A stretch of 64,000 nt of DNA. It comes from Spartobacteria bacterium (GTDB taxonomy: Bacteria; Verrucomicrobiota; Verrucomicrobiia; Chthoniobacterales; UBA10450). Position numbers and translations under genes: made by a program. This document shows, piece by piece, positions 1-9,187 of the stretch. The notes under the pieces were generated by a model. It did no database searches, was not told the origin of the DNA, and saw only the letters and a program-made list of their open reading frames with translations. Position 1 is the first letter of the stretch, and each line of letters starts with the position of its first letter. Location of the stretch: assembly GCA_003167365.1 (NCBI GenBank), contig PMTM01000003.1, positions 97,645 to 161,644 of the forward strand, in the 5' to 3' direction.

Positions 1-1167
1 AATGGCGTTGACCGTTGGAAAATCCGTAGAGTTAGTAGCCCCAGCAACGTAAGCATTACCAGAGGAGTCCACCGCGATGCCATTGACTGCGTCAACCGAC
101 CCGCCGCCGAGATAGGTGGAATAAAGGAGCGCGGTCCCACTTGCATTAATTTTCGCCACAAAAGCGTCATCATCTCCACCGGCAAAACTTTGAATGGGGT
201 TAGCTGTTGGAAAATTTGTCGAGCCAGTCGCGCCACCAATGTAAGTATTTCCAGCGGCATCCACCGCGATGCCATCGACTTGGTCATAGTAAGAGCCGCC
301 GAGGTAAGTGGAATAAACAAGCGTTGGATCAATGATAAGTGCAGCGCGAGTATCATATTCGCCTACGAGAAAACCCACGCGCTTTTCGCCACGAATTACG
401 TATCTTCCGTGGACAATCCGGTGCTTGTCAGCAATGTCTTGGTGTATAATGGGCTTTCGCAGCAAGACCGTATTTTGTCCCGTTTTGAGGAGAAGATCAC
501 CCGAAGCATCTACTTCCACCTTGTCGACTCCTTCAAATTGCAAAGCGATCTCGCTTGCTCGAGCCCCAGGCGCCAATACGAAATCATATTCAAGCTGTTG
601 CTGGTTGCCATAATAAATCAAATCGATTCCGGGATAGACCTCTTTGTATCGCACTCGCCCATATGTCGAAATGCTCTTCTTCCATTTTGCCGAATCGTTG
701 CCTATAAAATAACTCACCTTGCCAGGTAACTCATCCAAACCTTCGGCCGTAGAAGTCGGACGTGCCCCACTAAGCTTCATCCGCATCACCCTTACAGGTG
801 CGTTTATCTTTACGCCGGACTTGCTCTTATTCTTAGGCTCCGTCGCTGGCTTTCCGGACGGTTCTTTAAGTATCACTACAGCTTCAGTGGGTCGCAAAAA
901 CATCCCATAACCCTGTCCGCGCGCGAGAAAATCCACGCTGGCGTCAGTTTGACCGTGGTTGGCCTCAAAGCTTAATGGCAACTCGCCGAAGGCAGCGCTC
1001 ACAGTTGCAACTCTGCTGGCATTTGGCGTGGTTTGAAGCTGCTCTGCATGAAGCAAAGAAGAAAATATCGCCGGCAGCACAATAACTTGCAGGGTATATC
1101 TCCATTTCCTAAATGAGTTATTTCTCCTAAAGATATGCGGTGGTTGAAATACAGCTTGGTCCAACAT
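1..1167 (-). CDS. SBBP-repeat (beta-propeller) secreted protein, N-terminal part
   Basis: This reading frame runs off the left edge, so only the N-terminal part is present. After a basic stretch and a hydrophobic segment ending near SSLLHA (probable signal peptide) comes LPLSFEANHGQTDASVDFLARG, the typical opening of large SBBP-repeat surface proteins. Repeats such as STYLGGSYYDQVDGIAVDAAG, GNTYIGGATGSTNFPTANPIQ and DDAFVAKINASG then follow, as expected for a predicted beta-propeller on an exported protein. The ATG at 1167-1165 is the first in-frame ATG after a stop. It gives a long n-region, so a later non-ATG start close to the AGGAGA at about 1124-1119 cannot be excluded. Substrate and role are unknown. 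The family assignment is firm; the start is not. Confidence 0.85.
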   Translation of the reverse strand, partial: MLDQAVFQPPHIFRRNNSFRKWRYTLQVIVLPAIFSSLLHAEQLQTTPNASRVATVSAAFGELPLSFEANHGQTDASVDFLARGQGYGMFLRPTEAVVILKEPSGKPATEPKNKSKSGVKINAPVRVMRMKLSGARPTSTAEGLDELPGKVSYFIGNDSAKWKKSISTYGRVRYKEVYPGIDLIYYGNQQQLEYDFVLAPGARASEIALQFEGVDKVEVDASGDLLLKTGQNTVLLRKPIIHQDIADKHRIVHGRYVIRGEKRVGFLVGEYDTRAALIIDPTLVYSTYLGGSYYDQVDGIAVDAAGNTYIGGATGSTNFPTANPIQSFAGGDDDAFVAKINASGTALLYSTYLGGGSVDAVNGIAVDSSGNAYVAGATNSTDFPTVNAI

Positions 1168-1326
1168 ATCCGAGGGATAGCGACGGCCAGGCGGGAACAC
1201 GACGAGTGCTTTAACCAAAAAGAACGAGCCAAGTCAAGATGATTACTTGAGGGCAACTGAACGTGCTCCGCTCATTCACAAAAGTACTCAACTATTCCGC
1301 GAATGTACACACAAAGTCACTTGAAT

Positions 1327-1407
1327 TGCTCACGAGAGGATTTGAACCTCCACGGGTTTCCCCATACGGTTCTGAGCCGTACGCGTCTGCCATTCCGCCA
1401 CGTGAGC
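1327..1407 (-). tRNA. tRNA-Leu(CAG)
   Basis: On the minus strand the acceptor arms GCTCACG (from 1407) and CGTGAGC pair perfectly. The anticodon arm TACGG-CTCAGAA-CCGTA shows anticodon CAG. A long class-II variable arm follows, then a T-arm with GGTTCAAATCC. The 3' CCA is not encoded. It lies just downstream of the TPR gene on the same strand. Confidence 0.95.
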
Positions 1408-1477
1408 GAGAAAAAACGGGCCGATCACATTGCGTGAGCCGTTTTGCACGCGCAAGATGAAATAGTCGCCACCGATC

Positions 1478-2356
1478 TTATGCGCGCCGCTTCTTGCGCG
1501 CGCGCGCTTCAAGTTGGTGCGCTTTGCGCGCCTTGCCGAGAGATCGCAACAAATCGGCGTAATTAGAAGCAACGATCTCGTAATCCTCCGGAGGATTATC
1601 GGTAGTTTCTTCCCAGCTCTTGAGTGAGGCGCGATAGAGTTCCGCCGCTCTCGTGTAATCGCCTTTCGAATGATAGACCACGGCCAGATTGCATTTTGAC
1701 TGTGCAATGTCGGGGTGCGTGGCCGGATGCGCTTTCTCTCGAATGGCCAAAGCACGCAGATGCGTTTTCTCCGCTTCCGAATATCGGCGCTCGTTCGTGT
1801 AAAAAACCGCAAGATTGTTGAGCACAGAAGCCACGTCGGGATGTTCGGGCCCGAGTTGCTTTTCATAAATCTGAAGAGCGTGTAGATAATAAGGCTCGGC
1901 TGCTTTTTGCCGCCCCGATTTGCGAAAAATTAGGGCAACGTTGTTTAGCATCGTGCCGAGATCGGAGTAAGGCAGATCTTCCAATTGCGTGCCCGCCGCG
2001 ATTGCTTTCTCGTAAAACTTAATCGCCTCTTCCGCCTGGCCCAGGTTATCGCACAGATAGGCTAAACGCCGGGCCGATCGAAACAACGCGCGCTGGTCGG
2101 GCGGTTGCGCTTTTTCCAAAACTGAATGCGCCTTGAGAAGATACGGCTTGGCAGCTGCGCGATCGCCATTCTGGTCGAGAAGCTGACCGAGTTTTTCGAA
2201 GCTTAGCGCAAGTGAAGGCTGGTCTTCGGCAAAGGTCCTTTTGGCGAGATCGAGCGCGGTTTCGGCGACACGAATTGCTTCCGGGATACGATTGCCGGTC
2301 CGCAGAGTCTCGAGTTTCTCATTGAGAATTCTCCAAAGGTTTTCTTCACCTTTCAT
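1478..2356 (-). CDS. tetratricopeptide repeat protein (kinesin-light-chain type)
   Basis: A 292-residue protein made almost entirely of TPR units of the 42-residue kinesin-light-chain class, with motifs such as PYYLHALQIYEKQLGPEHPDV and THLRALAIREKAHPATHPDI in the middle and a basic tail (ARARKKRRA). No signal peptide or membrane segment is visible, so it is probably cytoplasmic and a protein-protein scaffold. It is the last gene of a minus-strand operon: its ATG lies 6 bases after the stop of the LptE-like gene. Co-transcription with BamD- and LptE-like genes is clear, but its own function is unknown. Confidence 0.85.
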   Translation of the reverse strand: MKGEENLWRILNEKLETLRTGNRIPEAIRVAETALDLAKRTFAEDQPSLALSFEKLGQLLDQNGDRAAAKPYLLKAHSVLEKAQPPDQRALFRSARRLAYLCDNLGQAEEAIKFYEKAIAAGTQLEDLPYSDLGTMLNNVALIFRKSGRQKAAEPYYLHALQIYEKQLGPEHPDVASVLNNLAVFYTNERRYSEAEKTHLRALAIREKAHPATHPDIAQSKCNLAVVYHSKGDYTRAAELYRASLKSWEETTDNPPEDYEIVASNYADLLRSLGKARKAHQLEARARKKRRA

Positions 2357-2362
2357 CGCGCA

Positions 2363-2869
2363 TCACCAACCCTCGCTCAGCTGGCTGACTAATTGTATCG
2401 CCAGTTGTTCGGTGGCGAGCGGCAGAGCTTGCCGTTCGTCCGTGATGACATCGGTGCCGACGAAGTAGCTCGTTGTCCCAATCGCCGTACCCTGCGGGCC
2501 AAGCGGTTTTCCATCACGGCCGACCAGCTTGTATTTCACGCGAATAGCAAGGTTGAATTCAGCAGTGGCCAGGACATTTCCCTCAACGGAACGCGCGGGA
2601 GCACGATTCACGCTTACAATGTCGCCTTCCAGGATGGCGTCGGCGTTTTCGTTACTTGTAATTTGAAATGTGCCGTCCTGCTGGAATTGCTTGATCACTG
2701 TTCCCGCAACCAGGACTTCGATGCGAGGCTGCAAGGTATGGTTCTTGAAAGTCGGAACGGCGATCGTGTGAACGTCGTGCAAATATTGCGGCTTAGCCGG
2801 ACCAATATGGTAGCCGAGACAACCGGCCAGACCAAGGCAGCTCAATGCCGCCAGAGAAACCTTCTTCAC
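2363..2869 (-). CDS. lptE: LptE-like lipopolysaccharide-assembly lipoprotein
   Basis: A 168-residue lipoprotein: a short signal peptide ends in the lipobox LAGC (Cys about 17), followed by YHIGPAKP and the sequence IAVPTFKNHTLQPRIE, typical of the LptE family. In other bacteria LptE plugs the outer-membrane LPS translocon LptD, and the position here between a BamD-like gene and a TPR gene fits an outer-membrane assembly role. The start ATG overlaps the stop of the upstream BamD-like gene by four bases (ATGA), pointing to translational coupling. LptE is poorly conserved, so the family rather than the exact function is supported. Confidence 0.75.
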   Translation of the reverse strand: MKKVSLAALSCLGLAGCLGYHIGPAKPQYLHDVHTIAVPTFKNHTLQPRIEVLVAGTVIKQFQQDGTFQITSNENADAILEGDIVSVNRAPARSVEGNVLATAEFNLAIRVKYKLVGRDGKPLGPQGTAIGTTSYFVGTDVITDERQALPLATEQLAIQLVSQLSEGW

Positions 2870-4161
2870 GGCGTCGGTGAAGCCGTTGCTTCAGCAGAAG
2901 CAGGCGCCTCCGTTGCCGGCGACGTCTCTGGTGTTGGGCTGCCTTCCGCCGCGGGCGCGGTTGTTGTATCTGGACTTGGTATTGGGCTGCTTTCCGCTGG
3001 AGGCGCAGTTGTTGTATCTGGATTTAATGAAGCAGGTGGCGGTAGAGACAAATCCGTTTCCGGTGGCGGCAAAGGTGCGACGTCATTCGCCGATCCGCGC
3101 ATCGCTGGACCCCCTTTTTCTCCGCGTCCCTCAGATTTACCCTCCTTTTTCTTTTCCGCCTCCGCTTCGGCAAATGCCGGTTGCAAAGCAGCGTCGCCCA
3201 CTTTCGCACGCAATTGGTCTATTCTCTTCTTCGCCTGCTCGCTTTCCGCCGAGCCCGGCTGTTGCCTGATGACTTCATTATAATAAATGACGGCGGCGCG
3301 GTAATTCTTTTGCTTGTCGTAAAACTTGGCCACGGACAATGAGCTTACCGTCTGCTTGCGCTCCAATTGTTGGAGATTGGAACGCGCTTGTGGCGCTTTC
3401 TCGTCGTTGGGAAACCGAAAGAGAAAGTCCTGAAATGCAGTTTTGGCTTTTGCGCTGGCGTCTATATCCTTCACGCCGGCGCGAGTCGATGTTAACCAAA
3501 TGTAGCCAATTTGATACTGGGCTGCGGCCGCGATCGGATCGTTGGGGAATTTATCAATCACAGCCTGATATGCCTCCAGCGCCGCCTCGGGTGCTTTCAG
3601 CTTCTCACGGGTAAGGCCAATGTTGAATTGCGCGCGCGCAGTATATTTTCCGTAGGGCGCGGTTCGCACAATGGCGGCAAAGATTGCGATGGCTTTTTCC
3701 ATTGAGGTGGCCATCGGAATTCCCAGGAATTTTAGTCTTTTGCCCTCCAGATATATTTGGCCGATACGGAATTGCGCTTCGATCGCTTCTTCAAAGTGCG
3801 GGCTGCCGGGAAAAATCTCTACCACTACGGCATACGCCTCGGCCGCCTTGAGATATTCGTGGGTGTCTTCCAATAATTGAGCTGCCCGAAATGCCGCGAT
3901 GGGCGCGAGCGCGTCTCTGAGATGCTTTTTGACCAACGTCCGGTAGGCCCTGATCGCGCGACTAAGGTTGTTCTCCTTCTCCGCCTTTTGCGCAATATCG
4001 TACAGCTCCTTTGCGCTGCCACTGATTTCCTCATCCCCTGGCGCGACGAACTTGATCTTTTCCTTGTCGTTCGGCTTGAAGATTACGGAGGCAGTGCCTA
4101 CTTCGCAAAAAGCGAGACAGATTGCCACCTGGGAAAGAAAAAATGGGACTCGGAGCTTCAT
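2866..4161 (-). CDS. bamD: BamD/YfiO-like outer-membrane assembly TPR protein
   Basis: A 431-residue exported protein with an N-terminal hydrophobic signal (FFLSQVAICLAFCEV). A series of BamD-type TPRs follows, with motifs such as AAFRAAQLLEDTHEYLKAAEAY, RAQFNIGLTREKL, and FQDFLFRFPNDEKAPQARSNL near 240. BamD helps the BAM machine insert beta-barrel proteins. The last roughly 100 residues are a low-complexity Pro/Ala/Ser/Thr tail (PPPETDLSLPPPASLNPDTT and repeats of SPTPETSPA), which BamD of proteobacteria lacks. No clear lipobox is seen, although Cys residues lie in the signal. It is the first gene of the operon with the LptE-like and TPR genes. Confidence 0.75.
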   Translation of the reverse strand: MKLRVPFFLSQVAICLAFCEVGTASVIFKPNDKEKIKFVAPGDEEISGSAKELYDIAQKAEKENNLSRAIRAYRTLVKKHLRDALAPIAAFRAAQLLEDTHEYLKAAEAYAVVVEIFPGSPHFEEAIEAQFRIGQIYLEGKRLKFLGIPMATSMEKAIAIFAAIVRTAPYGKYTARAQFNIGLTREKLKAPEAALEAYQAVIDKFPNDPIAAAAQYQIGYIWLTSTRAGVKDIDASAKAKTAFQDFLFRFPNDEKAPQARSNLQQLERKQTVSSLSVAKFYDKQKNYRAAVIYYNEVIRQQPGSAESEQAKKRIDQLRAKVGDAALQPAFAEAEAEKKKEGKSEGRGEKGGPAMRGSANDVAPLPPPETDLSLPPPASLNPDTTTAPPAESSPIPSPDTTTAPAAEGSPTPETSPATEAPASAEATASPTP

Positions 4162-4295
4162 CGGATTTCGCAGGGTAATGAACTTCTCGGCTCCGTCAAG
4201 TTGACAGCCCTTCAGTCAGGCTCATCCGCGCCTCATAAACATAAGACAGAGATCGTGCCAGCTCGACATCTTTCCCCCGCGCCCGGTTTCAATTA

Positions 4296-5234
4296 GTGTT
4301 TGATTCTCTCTTGAATCTAACCAATCAACAAAAAATCCGCGTCGGCGCCTGCGCTTGGACCTTTGACGACTGGCGAGGAAATTTCTATCCGCTGGATCTG
4401 CCTAACTCGCACTGGCTGCAATTCTATTCCCGCTATCTCCCCACGGTTGAAATCGACAGCACATTTTACAACGCGCCGTCTGAAAACACCGTGCGCCGTT
4501 GGATCGACACGATCCCTGCCTCGTTCCGGTTCGCGTGCAAACTCCCGCGCCAAGTCACTCACGTTTGCCGGCTGCGCGATTGCAACGCGGAATTGAGCGC
4601 GTTCGTGCGCGCCATCGAGCCACTTGCTGCGAAGCTGCAAGTTATTCTCATCCAATTGCCTCCCTCTTTTGCTCCGAAGGATGGCAGGCAAGCGCTTCGC
4701 AAATTCCTTGATCAATTGCCGAGAGATTTTCGTTTCGCGATCGAATTTCGTCATCCCGGCTGGCATCGGCCGCAAATTATCAGCCTGCTGGAAAAACATC
4801 GCATTTGCTGGGTTTGGGCCGACACCAGTCCGCTCAACGAACGGAACCTCGCGCCTTTCGAATTTCTCCCGCGCACGACCGATTTTCTTTATCTTCGGCT
4901 TCTCGGCGATTACGCCACAAAATACGATCGCGACGGGAAACACGTGCACCGTTATGAAAAGCTTCTTTGGAAACGCGAAGCTGCGCTGGAAAGTTGGTCG
5001 CTCAAGATTGAACGGCATCTCGGCGAGGTGCGCAATGTTTGGGCCTTCGCCGGCAATCATTTCGAAGGCTTCGCTCCGGAAACTTGCCAGCGACTGGCAC
5101 AACGTCTCGGTTTCGAGTTGCCGCTGCCATCCGAAGCCGAAAAAGTTTTGTCGGAACAAGATCGAGCGCAGCTCGATTTGTTTACGGAAGGTAGGGACGC
5201 ACCTCCGGGGCGTCCGTCGAAGATGGAGGAATAA
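4296..5234 (+). CDS. DUF72 (YecE-like) family protein
   Basis: The protein has the DUF72 TIM-barrel signature: RVGACAWTFDDWRGNFYP at the N-terminus, VEIDSTFYNAPS, FACKLPRQVTH, ILIQLPPSF, FAIEFRHPGWH and a late region with FLYLRLLG. The biochemical role of DUF72 is not established. The start is a GTG at 4296. The C-terminal residues GRDAPPGRPSKMEE, including the stop region, are encoded by a dispersed palindromic repeat (5190-5263), so the native C-terminus was probably altered when the repeat arrived. It converges on serS. Confidence 0.88.
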   Translation: MFDSLLNLTNQQKIRVGACAWTFDDWRGNFYPLDLPNSHWLQFYSRYLPTVEIDSTFYNAPSENTVRRWIDTIPASFRFACKLPRQVTHVCRLRDCNAELSAFVRAIEPLAAKLQVILIQLPPSFAPKDGRQALRKFLDQLPRDFRFAIEFRHPGWHRPQIISLLEKHRICWVWADTSPLNERNLAPFEFLPRTTDFLYLRLLGDYATKYDRDGKHVHRYEKLLWKREAALESWSLKIERHLGEVRNVWAFAGNHFEGFAPETCQRLAQRLGFELPLPSEAEKVLSEQDRAQLDLFTEGRDAPPGRPSKMEE

Positions 5235-5263
5235 GTCGGACGGCTCGGAGATCCGTCCCTACC
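5190..5263. repeat. dispersed palindrome, GGTAGGGAC...GTCCCTACC family
   Basis: The outer arms GGTAGGGAC and its complement bracket GGGGCGTCCGTCG / GTCGGACGGCTC. The element covers the 3' end of the DUF72 gene and the stop codon of convergent serS (CTA at 5259-5261 on the plus strand). Related copies lie at 28774-28827 and, in coding sequence, at 27642-27707. Transcripts from both sides would fold into a hairpin, so it may act as a bidirectional 3' end. Confidence 0.8.
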
Positions 5264-6539
5264 TGTGGCCGTCGATCTTCGCTTCGCCGAAATAAGGCAA
5301 AAGTATTTCCGGCAATCGGATCGAACCGTCTTCCTGTTGTCCGCTTTCAATCAGCGCGGCGAACAATCGCGGCAGCGCCACACCGGATCCATTCAATGTA
5401 TGGCAAAATCGATTCTTCCCATCGGCATCTTTGTATCGAAGGTTCATCCGGCGCGCCTGAAAATCTTCGAAGTTCGAACAACTCGAAACTTCGAGATAAT
5501 CATTTTGACCCGGCGACCACACTTCGATGTCGTAAGTCTTCGCCGAACCGAAACCAAGATCACCCGTGCAAAGCTCGATCACGCGATAATGCAACCCGAG
5601 CAATTGCAAAATGCGTTCCGCGTCTGCGGTTAACTTCTCGTGTTCGTCGTACGAGTCTTCCGGTGTCGCGATTTTCACCAGCTCGATTTTATCGAACTGA
5701 TGCACCCTAATGATGCCGCGCGTTTCGCGCCCGGCCGATCCGGCCTCGCGACGAAAACAAGGCGTGTAAGCGACAAATTTCTTCGGAAGATCGACAACCG
5801 CGAGGATTTCTTCCCGATAAAGATTTGTCACTGGCACTTCGGCGGTTGGCGCGAGAAACAACTCGCCATTCTCCAGTCCGTACATGTCCTCTTCAAATTT
5901 TGGAAGTTGCGTCGTCCCAATCATGCAATCGCGCCGGACCAGAAATGGCGGACTGACTTCAAGGTAACCATGCTCGCGCGCGTGCAGATCGAGCATGAAA
6001 TTGATCAACGCCCGCTCCAACTTCGCGCCCGCACCGGTGAAACAAATAAACCCGCTGCCGCTCAATTTCGCAGCGCGTTCCAAATCGAACAGTTTCAGTT
6101 TCGTTCCAAGCGCGACATGATCTAGAACCTTGCCATTTAACTTCGGTTTTTCGCCCCAGCTTCGCACGACTGAATTGGCACCCGCATCCTTACCAAGCGG
6201 CGCATTGCCGTGTGGCAAATTCGGAATGCGAAGCAGCAAGTCCTTCTGCTTTCCTTCCAACTCATTCGTCCGGGATGTAAGATCGATCATCTCGTCGCCG
6301 ATCTTGCGCACCCGCGCCTCGAGGTCATCGGCTACTTCGCCGCGGGAACGTTTCGCCCCAATCTCTTTGCTTAACTTGTTGCGCTCCGCGCTCAACTGCT
6401 GCAGTGCCGTTTCGTTTTTGCGCCGTTCCGCGTCGATCTGCAGCAACTCGTCGATCTTTGTTTCGTCGCCGCCACCGCGAGCCGTCAATCGGCTTTTCAC
6501 AAAATCGGACTGTTCGCGGATGAGCCGAATATCGAGCAT
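5259..6539 (-). CDS. serS: seryl-tRNA synthetase
   Basis: SerS charges tRNA-Ser with serine. The N-terminal long-arm coiled coil is visible (about residues 25-110, rich in E, R, K and L). The class-II core follows, with motif 2 FRREAGSAGRETRGIIRVHQF, the SSCSNFEDFQARR segment and motif 3 near GSGVALPRLFAALIES. About 426 residues, normal for the family. The start was placed at the ATG at 6539, giving MLDIRLIREQ, the usual SerS N-terminus; a longer frame upstream has no SerS-like sequence. The stop codon lies within a dispersed palindrome shared with the convergent DUF72 gene. Confidence 0.97.
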   Translation of the reverse strand: MLDIRLIREQSDFVKSRLTARGGGDETKIDELLQIDAERRKNETALQQLSAERNKLSKEIGAKRSRGEVADDLEARVRKIGDEMIDLTSRTNELEGKQKDLLLRIPNLPHGNAPLGKDAGANSVVRSWGEKPKLNGKVLDHVALGTKLKLFDLERAAKLSGSGFICFTGAGAKLERALINFMLDLHAREHGYLEVSPPFLVRRDCMIGTTQLPKFEEDMYGLENGELFLAPTAEVPVTNLYREEILAVVDLPKKFVAYTPCFRREAGSAGRETRGIIRVHQFDKIELVKIATPEDSYDEHEKLTADAERILQLLGLHYRVIELCTGDLGFGSAKTYDIEVWSPGQNDYLEVSSCSNFEDFQARRMNLRYKDADGKNRFCHTLNGSGVALPRLFAALIESGQQEDGSIRLPEILLPYFGEAKIDGHR

Positions 6540-6624
6540 GAGGCAGATTGTATAGGCCGCTGTCCTCAGCGGCAAATCTACAATCCGCGCGTGACAATGA
6601 ATCGCGCGCGCCGATAATTTCTTC

Positions 6625-7683
6625 GTGGAAAAATTGCATCTTCTCGGCGTTGCGCTCGGACTCGCCTGTCTTGCCGGGATCAATCTTTACCTCACCGTTT
6701 TCGCAACCGGCCTCGCCATTCATTTCCACTGGATCACTCTCGCGCCCGCGTATCAATCTCTCGAAATCCTCGGCGACCCTGTGATCATCACGATTGCTGG
6801 CGTTCTCTATTTCTTGGAATTTGTCGCCGACAAAATTCCGTGGGTCGACTCCGCCTGGGATGCCGTCCACACCGTCATTCGCCCGATCGGCGGCGCATTG
6901 CTCGCCATTCAGCTGCTCGGACATCCGAGTCCTGCCTTTACTGTGATTGTCGCGTTGCTCGCCGGCGGGACGAGCTTAATTACGCACACCGCCAAATCCG
7001 CCACGCGTCTCGCCAGTAACACGTCGCCGGAACCGTTTTCCAATATAGCGCTTAGCTTGGCCGAAGATGCCGTTGTTTTCGGCGGATTGGTACTGATTCA
7101 TTTCAATCCAGCGCTGGCTTTGTCGATCTTCGCGCTCGGGATCGCGACCTTTTTCTATTTCGCGCCAAAGATTCTGCGCGGAATGAAAGCAAAAATCTGG
7201 CTGGCCTTTAAGAAATTGAATGGCCCGGCCGACCTCAACGCTCCCATGCAATTACCGCTTATCTTGCCATCGCGACTGGCATCGGTCTTCAGCCGGCAAA
7301 ATGTTCTTGGCGAAACAATCGCGTGGGCCGCGCCATGCCTCAGTGGCCGCGGACGTCGCATTCCAGCGAACCTGTTTGGCGCGCTGCTCACGACAAATGA
7401 AGAGCCGCGCAAACTCCACTTTGTCGCGCGCAAGAACGGACGGCCATTTGCGCAGACGATCGAGCTCGACGGTTCGATGGTTGCGCACGAGCCAAAGTTT
7501 CTTTCGGAAAACCTGATTGTTTTCCCGGCGGCCGGCAAAGGCGCCAAATATGTTTTTATTTTTCCGCGTTCGCATGCGGCAATCGTGGAGCGAATTGTGG
7601 AATACCTGCGCGAACGTTTAAGCAGACGCGAGGAAGAGGAATCACATACCGACCCTGCTGTGCCGATTGAATTGTCATCCTGA
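6625..7683 (+). CDS. DUF4126 membrane protein
   Basis: The N-terminal half (residues 1-190) is hydrophobic with about five membrane segments and the DUF4126 pattern: LGLACLAGINLYLTVFATGL, FVADKIPWVDSAWDAVHTVIRP, GGTSLITHTAKSATRLASN. The C-terminal half (about 200-340) is soluble and contains LHFVARKNGRPFAQ and VFIFPRSHAAIVERI. The function of the family is unknown. A GTG at 6625 is used as start; the gene is divergent from serS. The last residues and the stop (TTGTCATCCTGA) fall inside a dispersed repeat, suggesting that the end of the gene was redefined by that element. Confidence 0.8.
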   Translation: MEKLHLLGVALGLACLAGINLYLTVFATGLAIHFHWITLAPAYQSLEILGDPVIITIAGVLYFLEFVADKIPWVDSAWDAVHTVIRPIGGALLAIQLLGHPSPAFTVIVALLAGGTSLITHTAKSATRLASNTSPEPFSNIALSLAEDAVVFGGLVLIHFNPALALSIFALGIATFFYFAPKILRGMKAKIWLAFKKLNGPADLNAPMQLPLILPSRLASVFSRQNVLGETIAWAAPCLSGRGRRIPANLFGALLTTNEEPRKLHFVARKNGRPFAQTIELDGSMVAHEPKFLSENLIVFPAAGKGAKYVFIFPRSHAAIVERIVEYLRERLSRREEEESHTDPAVPIELSS

Positions 7684-7796
7684 GGTCGCCGCGGCGACCG
7701 AAGGACCTCCCAAAAGAATCTATGGCTGCATCAAATCAGTTGTCCGAATAACATCGAGTGTAGGTTGAGAGATTCCTCGCTCCGCTCGGAATGACA
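7673..7796. repeat. dispersed repeat, TGTCATCCTGAG...CTCGGAATGACA family
   Basis: An imperfect inverted repeat with ends TGTCATCCTGAGG and CTCGGAATGACA, and inner blocks GTCGCCGCGGCGAC and GATTCCTCGCTCCGCTCGG. A second copy of the family is at 28601-28716. It supplies the stop codon of the DUF4126 gene and fills the whole gap before the DUF2851 gene. Confidence 0.8.
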
Positions 7797-7804
7797 CCCC
7801 CAGG

Positions 7805-9187
7805 ATGAATAACCCCCAGTTTTCCATCAACAATCGCTATGCCGAGATGCGCGCCGCGGCGCGCATACGTGAACGCGCGCTCTTTGTTTCGCCGCGCGTT
7901 CCTTCCGAGCTGGAATTACAGGCGCGCTGGTTCGCCGGAGATTTTGGCCGGGCCTTCGTTTCCACGAACGGCGACAAGATCGACATCGTCCAATTCGGCA
8001 CGTGGAACCGCGAAGCCGGTCCGGATTTCTCAGACGCTGCGATATCCATCAACGGTAGCGATCCGATTCGCGGCAGCATCGAAATCGATCTTCTTGATCG
8101 GAGCTGGGAGTCGCACGGTCACGCCGCTAATCCCGCCTTTGAAGAAACCGTGCTCCATGTTTTCATCGAAAAGAGCGATCGCGAATTTTTCACGCGGACA
8201 AAGTCGAACCGCGAGATTCCACAAGTTCAAGTCGATCCTACTGCGCTGCCGGATGCGTTTAGCGCGAATCTTCCGCTGGCGCGGCCCGGGCGTTGTCAGG
8301 CTCCGCTAAAAAATTTACCGGAGGAGCGAGTTTGCAGCATTCTGGATGCAGCGGCGAAGTTCCGATTACAACGAAAAGCTGCGCGCCTCCGCCGCGAGAT
8401 CGACAACCACGGTCGGGATGAAGTGCTATTCCAGGAGATCGCGGCCGCGCTCGGTTACAAGGAAAACAAGTTGCCGTTCACGCTGCTTGCACAACGATTG
8501 CCTCTAAAATTCCTGCGTGAACATTCGCCCGATGCCGAAGCGCTGCTTTTCGGCGTGGCCGGATTTCTTCAAGCGCCCGACCTCGATATCTATTCAAAAT
8601 CGACGAGGAAATATGTTCGAAACTTATGGGACCGTTGGTGGCCGCATCGCGACGGGCTTCAACGTTTGATCCTGCCGGCGAAAGCTTGGCGACTGAGTGG
8701 CTCACGGCCGGCCAACCATCCGCAGCGCCGCATTGCCGCGCTGGCCGCGCTCGCCGTTAACTGGCCGCCGTTCATGAGATCTCTCAACAAGGGCGACCAA
8801 AATGGGCTGACGAATTTCCTCTTGGGCTTGGAGCACTCGTTTTGGAATTTTCATTTTACCTTAACGGCGGAGCCGTCGCCTAAGGAGATGGCGCTCGTCG
8901 GCGAATCTCGTGTCGCGGACATTCTCGCGAATGTTGTCTACCCATTTGAATTTTCGAGCGGCCGCGATGTGTGGAGTGAATTCTCGAAGTTGCCCGCGCG
9001 GCTTTCCAATCGCCGGCTGGCCACCGGCGCAACGCGTCTTTTCGGCGACGATCCGCGCTGCGCTCAATTTCTAAAAACCGTCACCCACCAACAAGGTTTA
9101 CTACAGATCTACGAGGATTTCTGTTTGCAGGATAACTCGGATTGCGCGCAGTGTCCGTTTCCCGAACAGATGCAAAAATGGAAATGA
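7805..9187 (+). CDS. DUF2851 family protein
   Basis: A 460-residue protein with the DUF2851 hallmarks: an N-terminal ELELQARWFAG, then DIVQFGTWNREAGPDFSDA, GSIEIDLLDRSWESHGH and ETVLHVF in the first 130 residues, and a C-terminal cysteine cluster (CLQDNSDCAQCPFPEQ) that could bind metal. The function is unknown; the family is widespread in Bacteroidetes and Verrucomicrobia. It ends in ATGA shared with the following pseudopilin start, so the two are probably translationally coupled although their functions look unrelated. Confidence 0.85.
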   Translation: MNNPQFSINNRYAEMRAAARIRERALFVSPRVPSELELQARWFAGDFGRAFVSTNGDKIDIVQFGTWNREAGPDFSDAAISINGSDPIRGSIEIDLLDRSWESHGHAANPAFEETVLHVFIEKSDREFFTRTKSNREIPQVQVDPTALPDAFSANLPLARPGRCQAPLKNLPEERVCSILDAAAKFRLQRKAARLRREIDNHGRDEVLFQEIAAALGYKENKLPFTLLAQRLPLKFLREHSPDAEALLFGVAGFLQAPDLDIYSKSTRKYVRNLWDRWWPHRDGLQRLILPAKAWRLSGSRPANHPQRRIAALAALAVNWPPFMRSLNKGDQNGLTNFLLGLEHSFWNFHFTLTAEPSPKEMALVGESRVADILANVVYPFEFSSGRDVWSEFSKLPARLSNRRLATGATRLFGDDPRCAQFLKTVTHQQGLLQIYEDFCLQDNSDCAQCPFPEQMQKWK

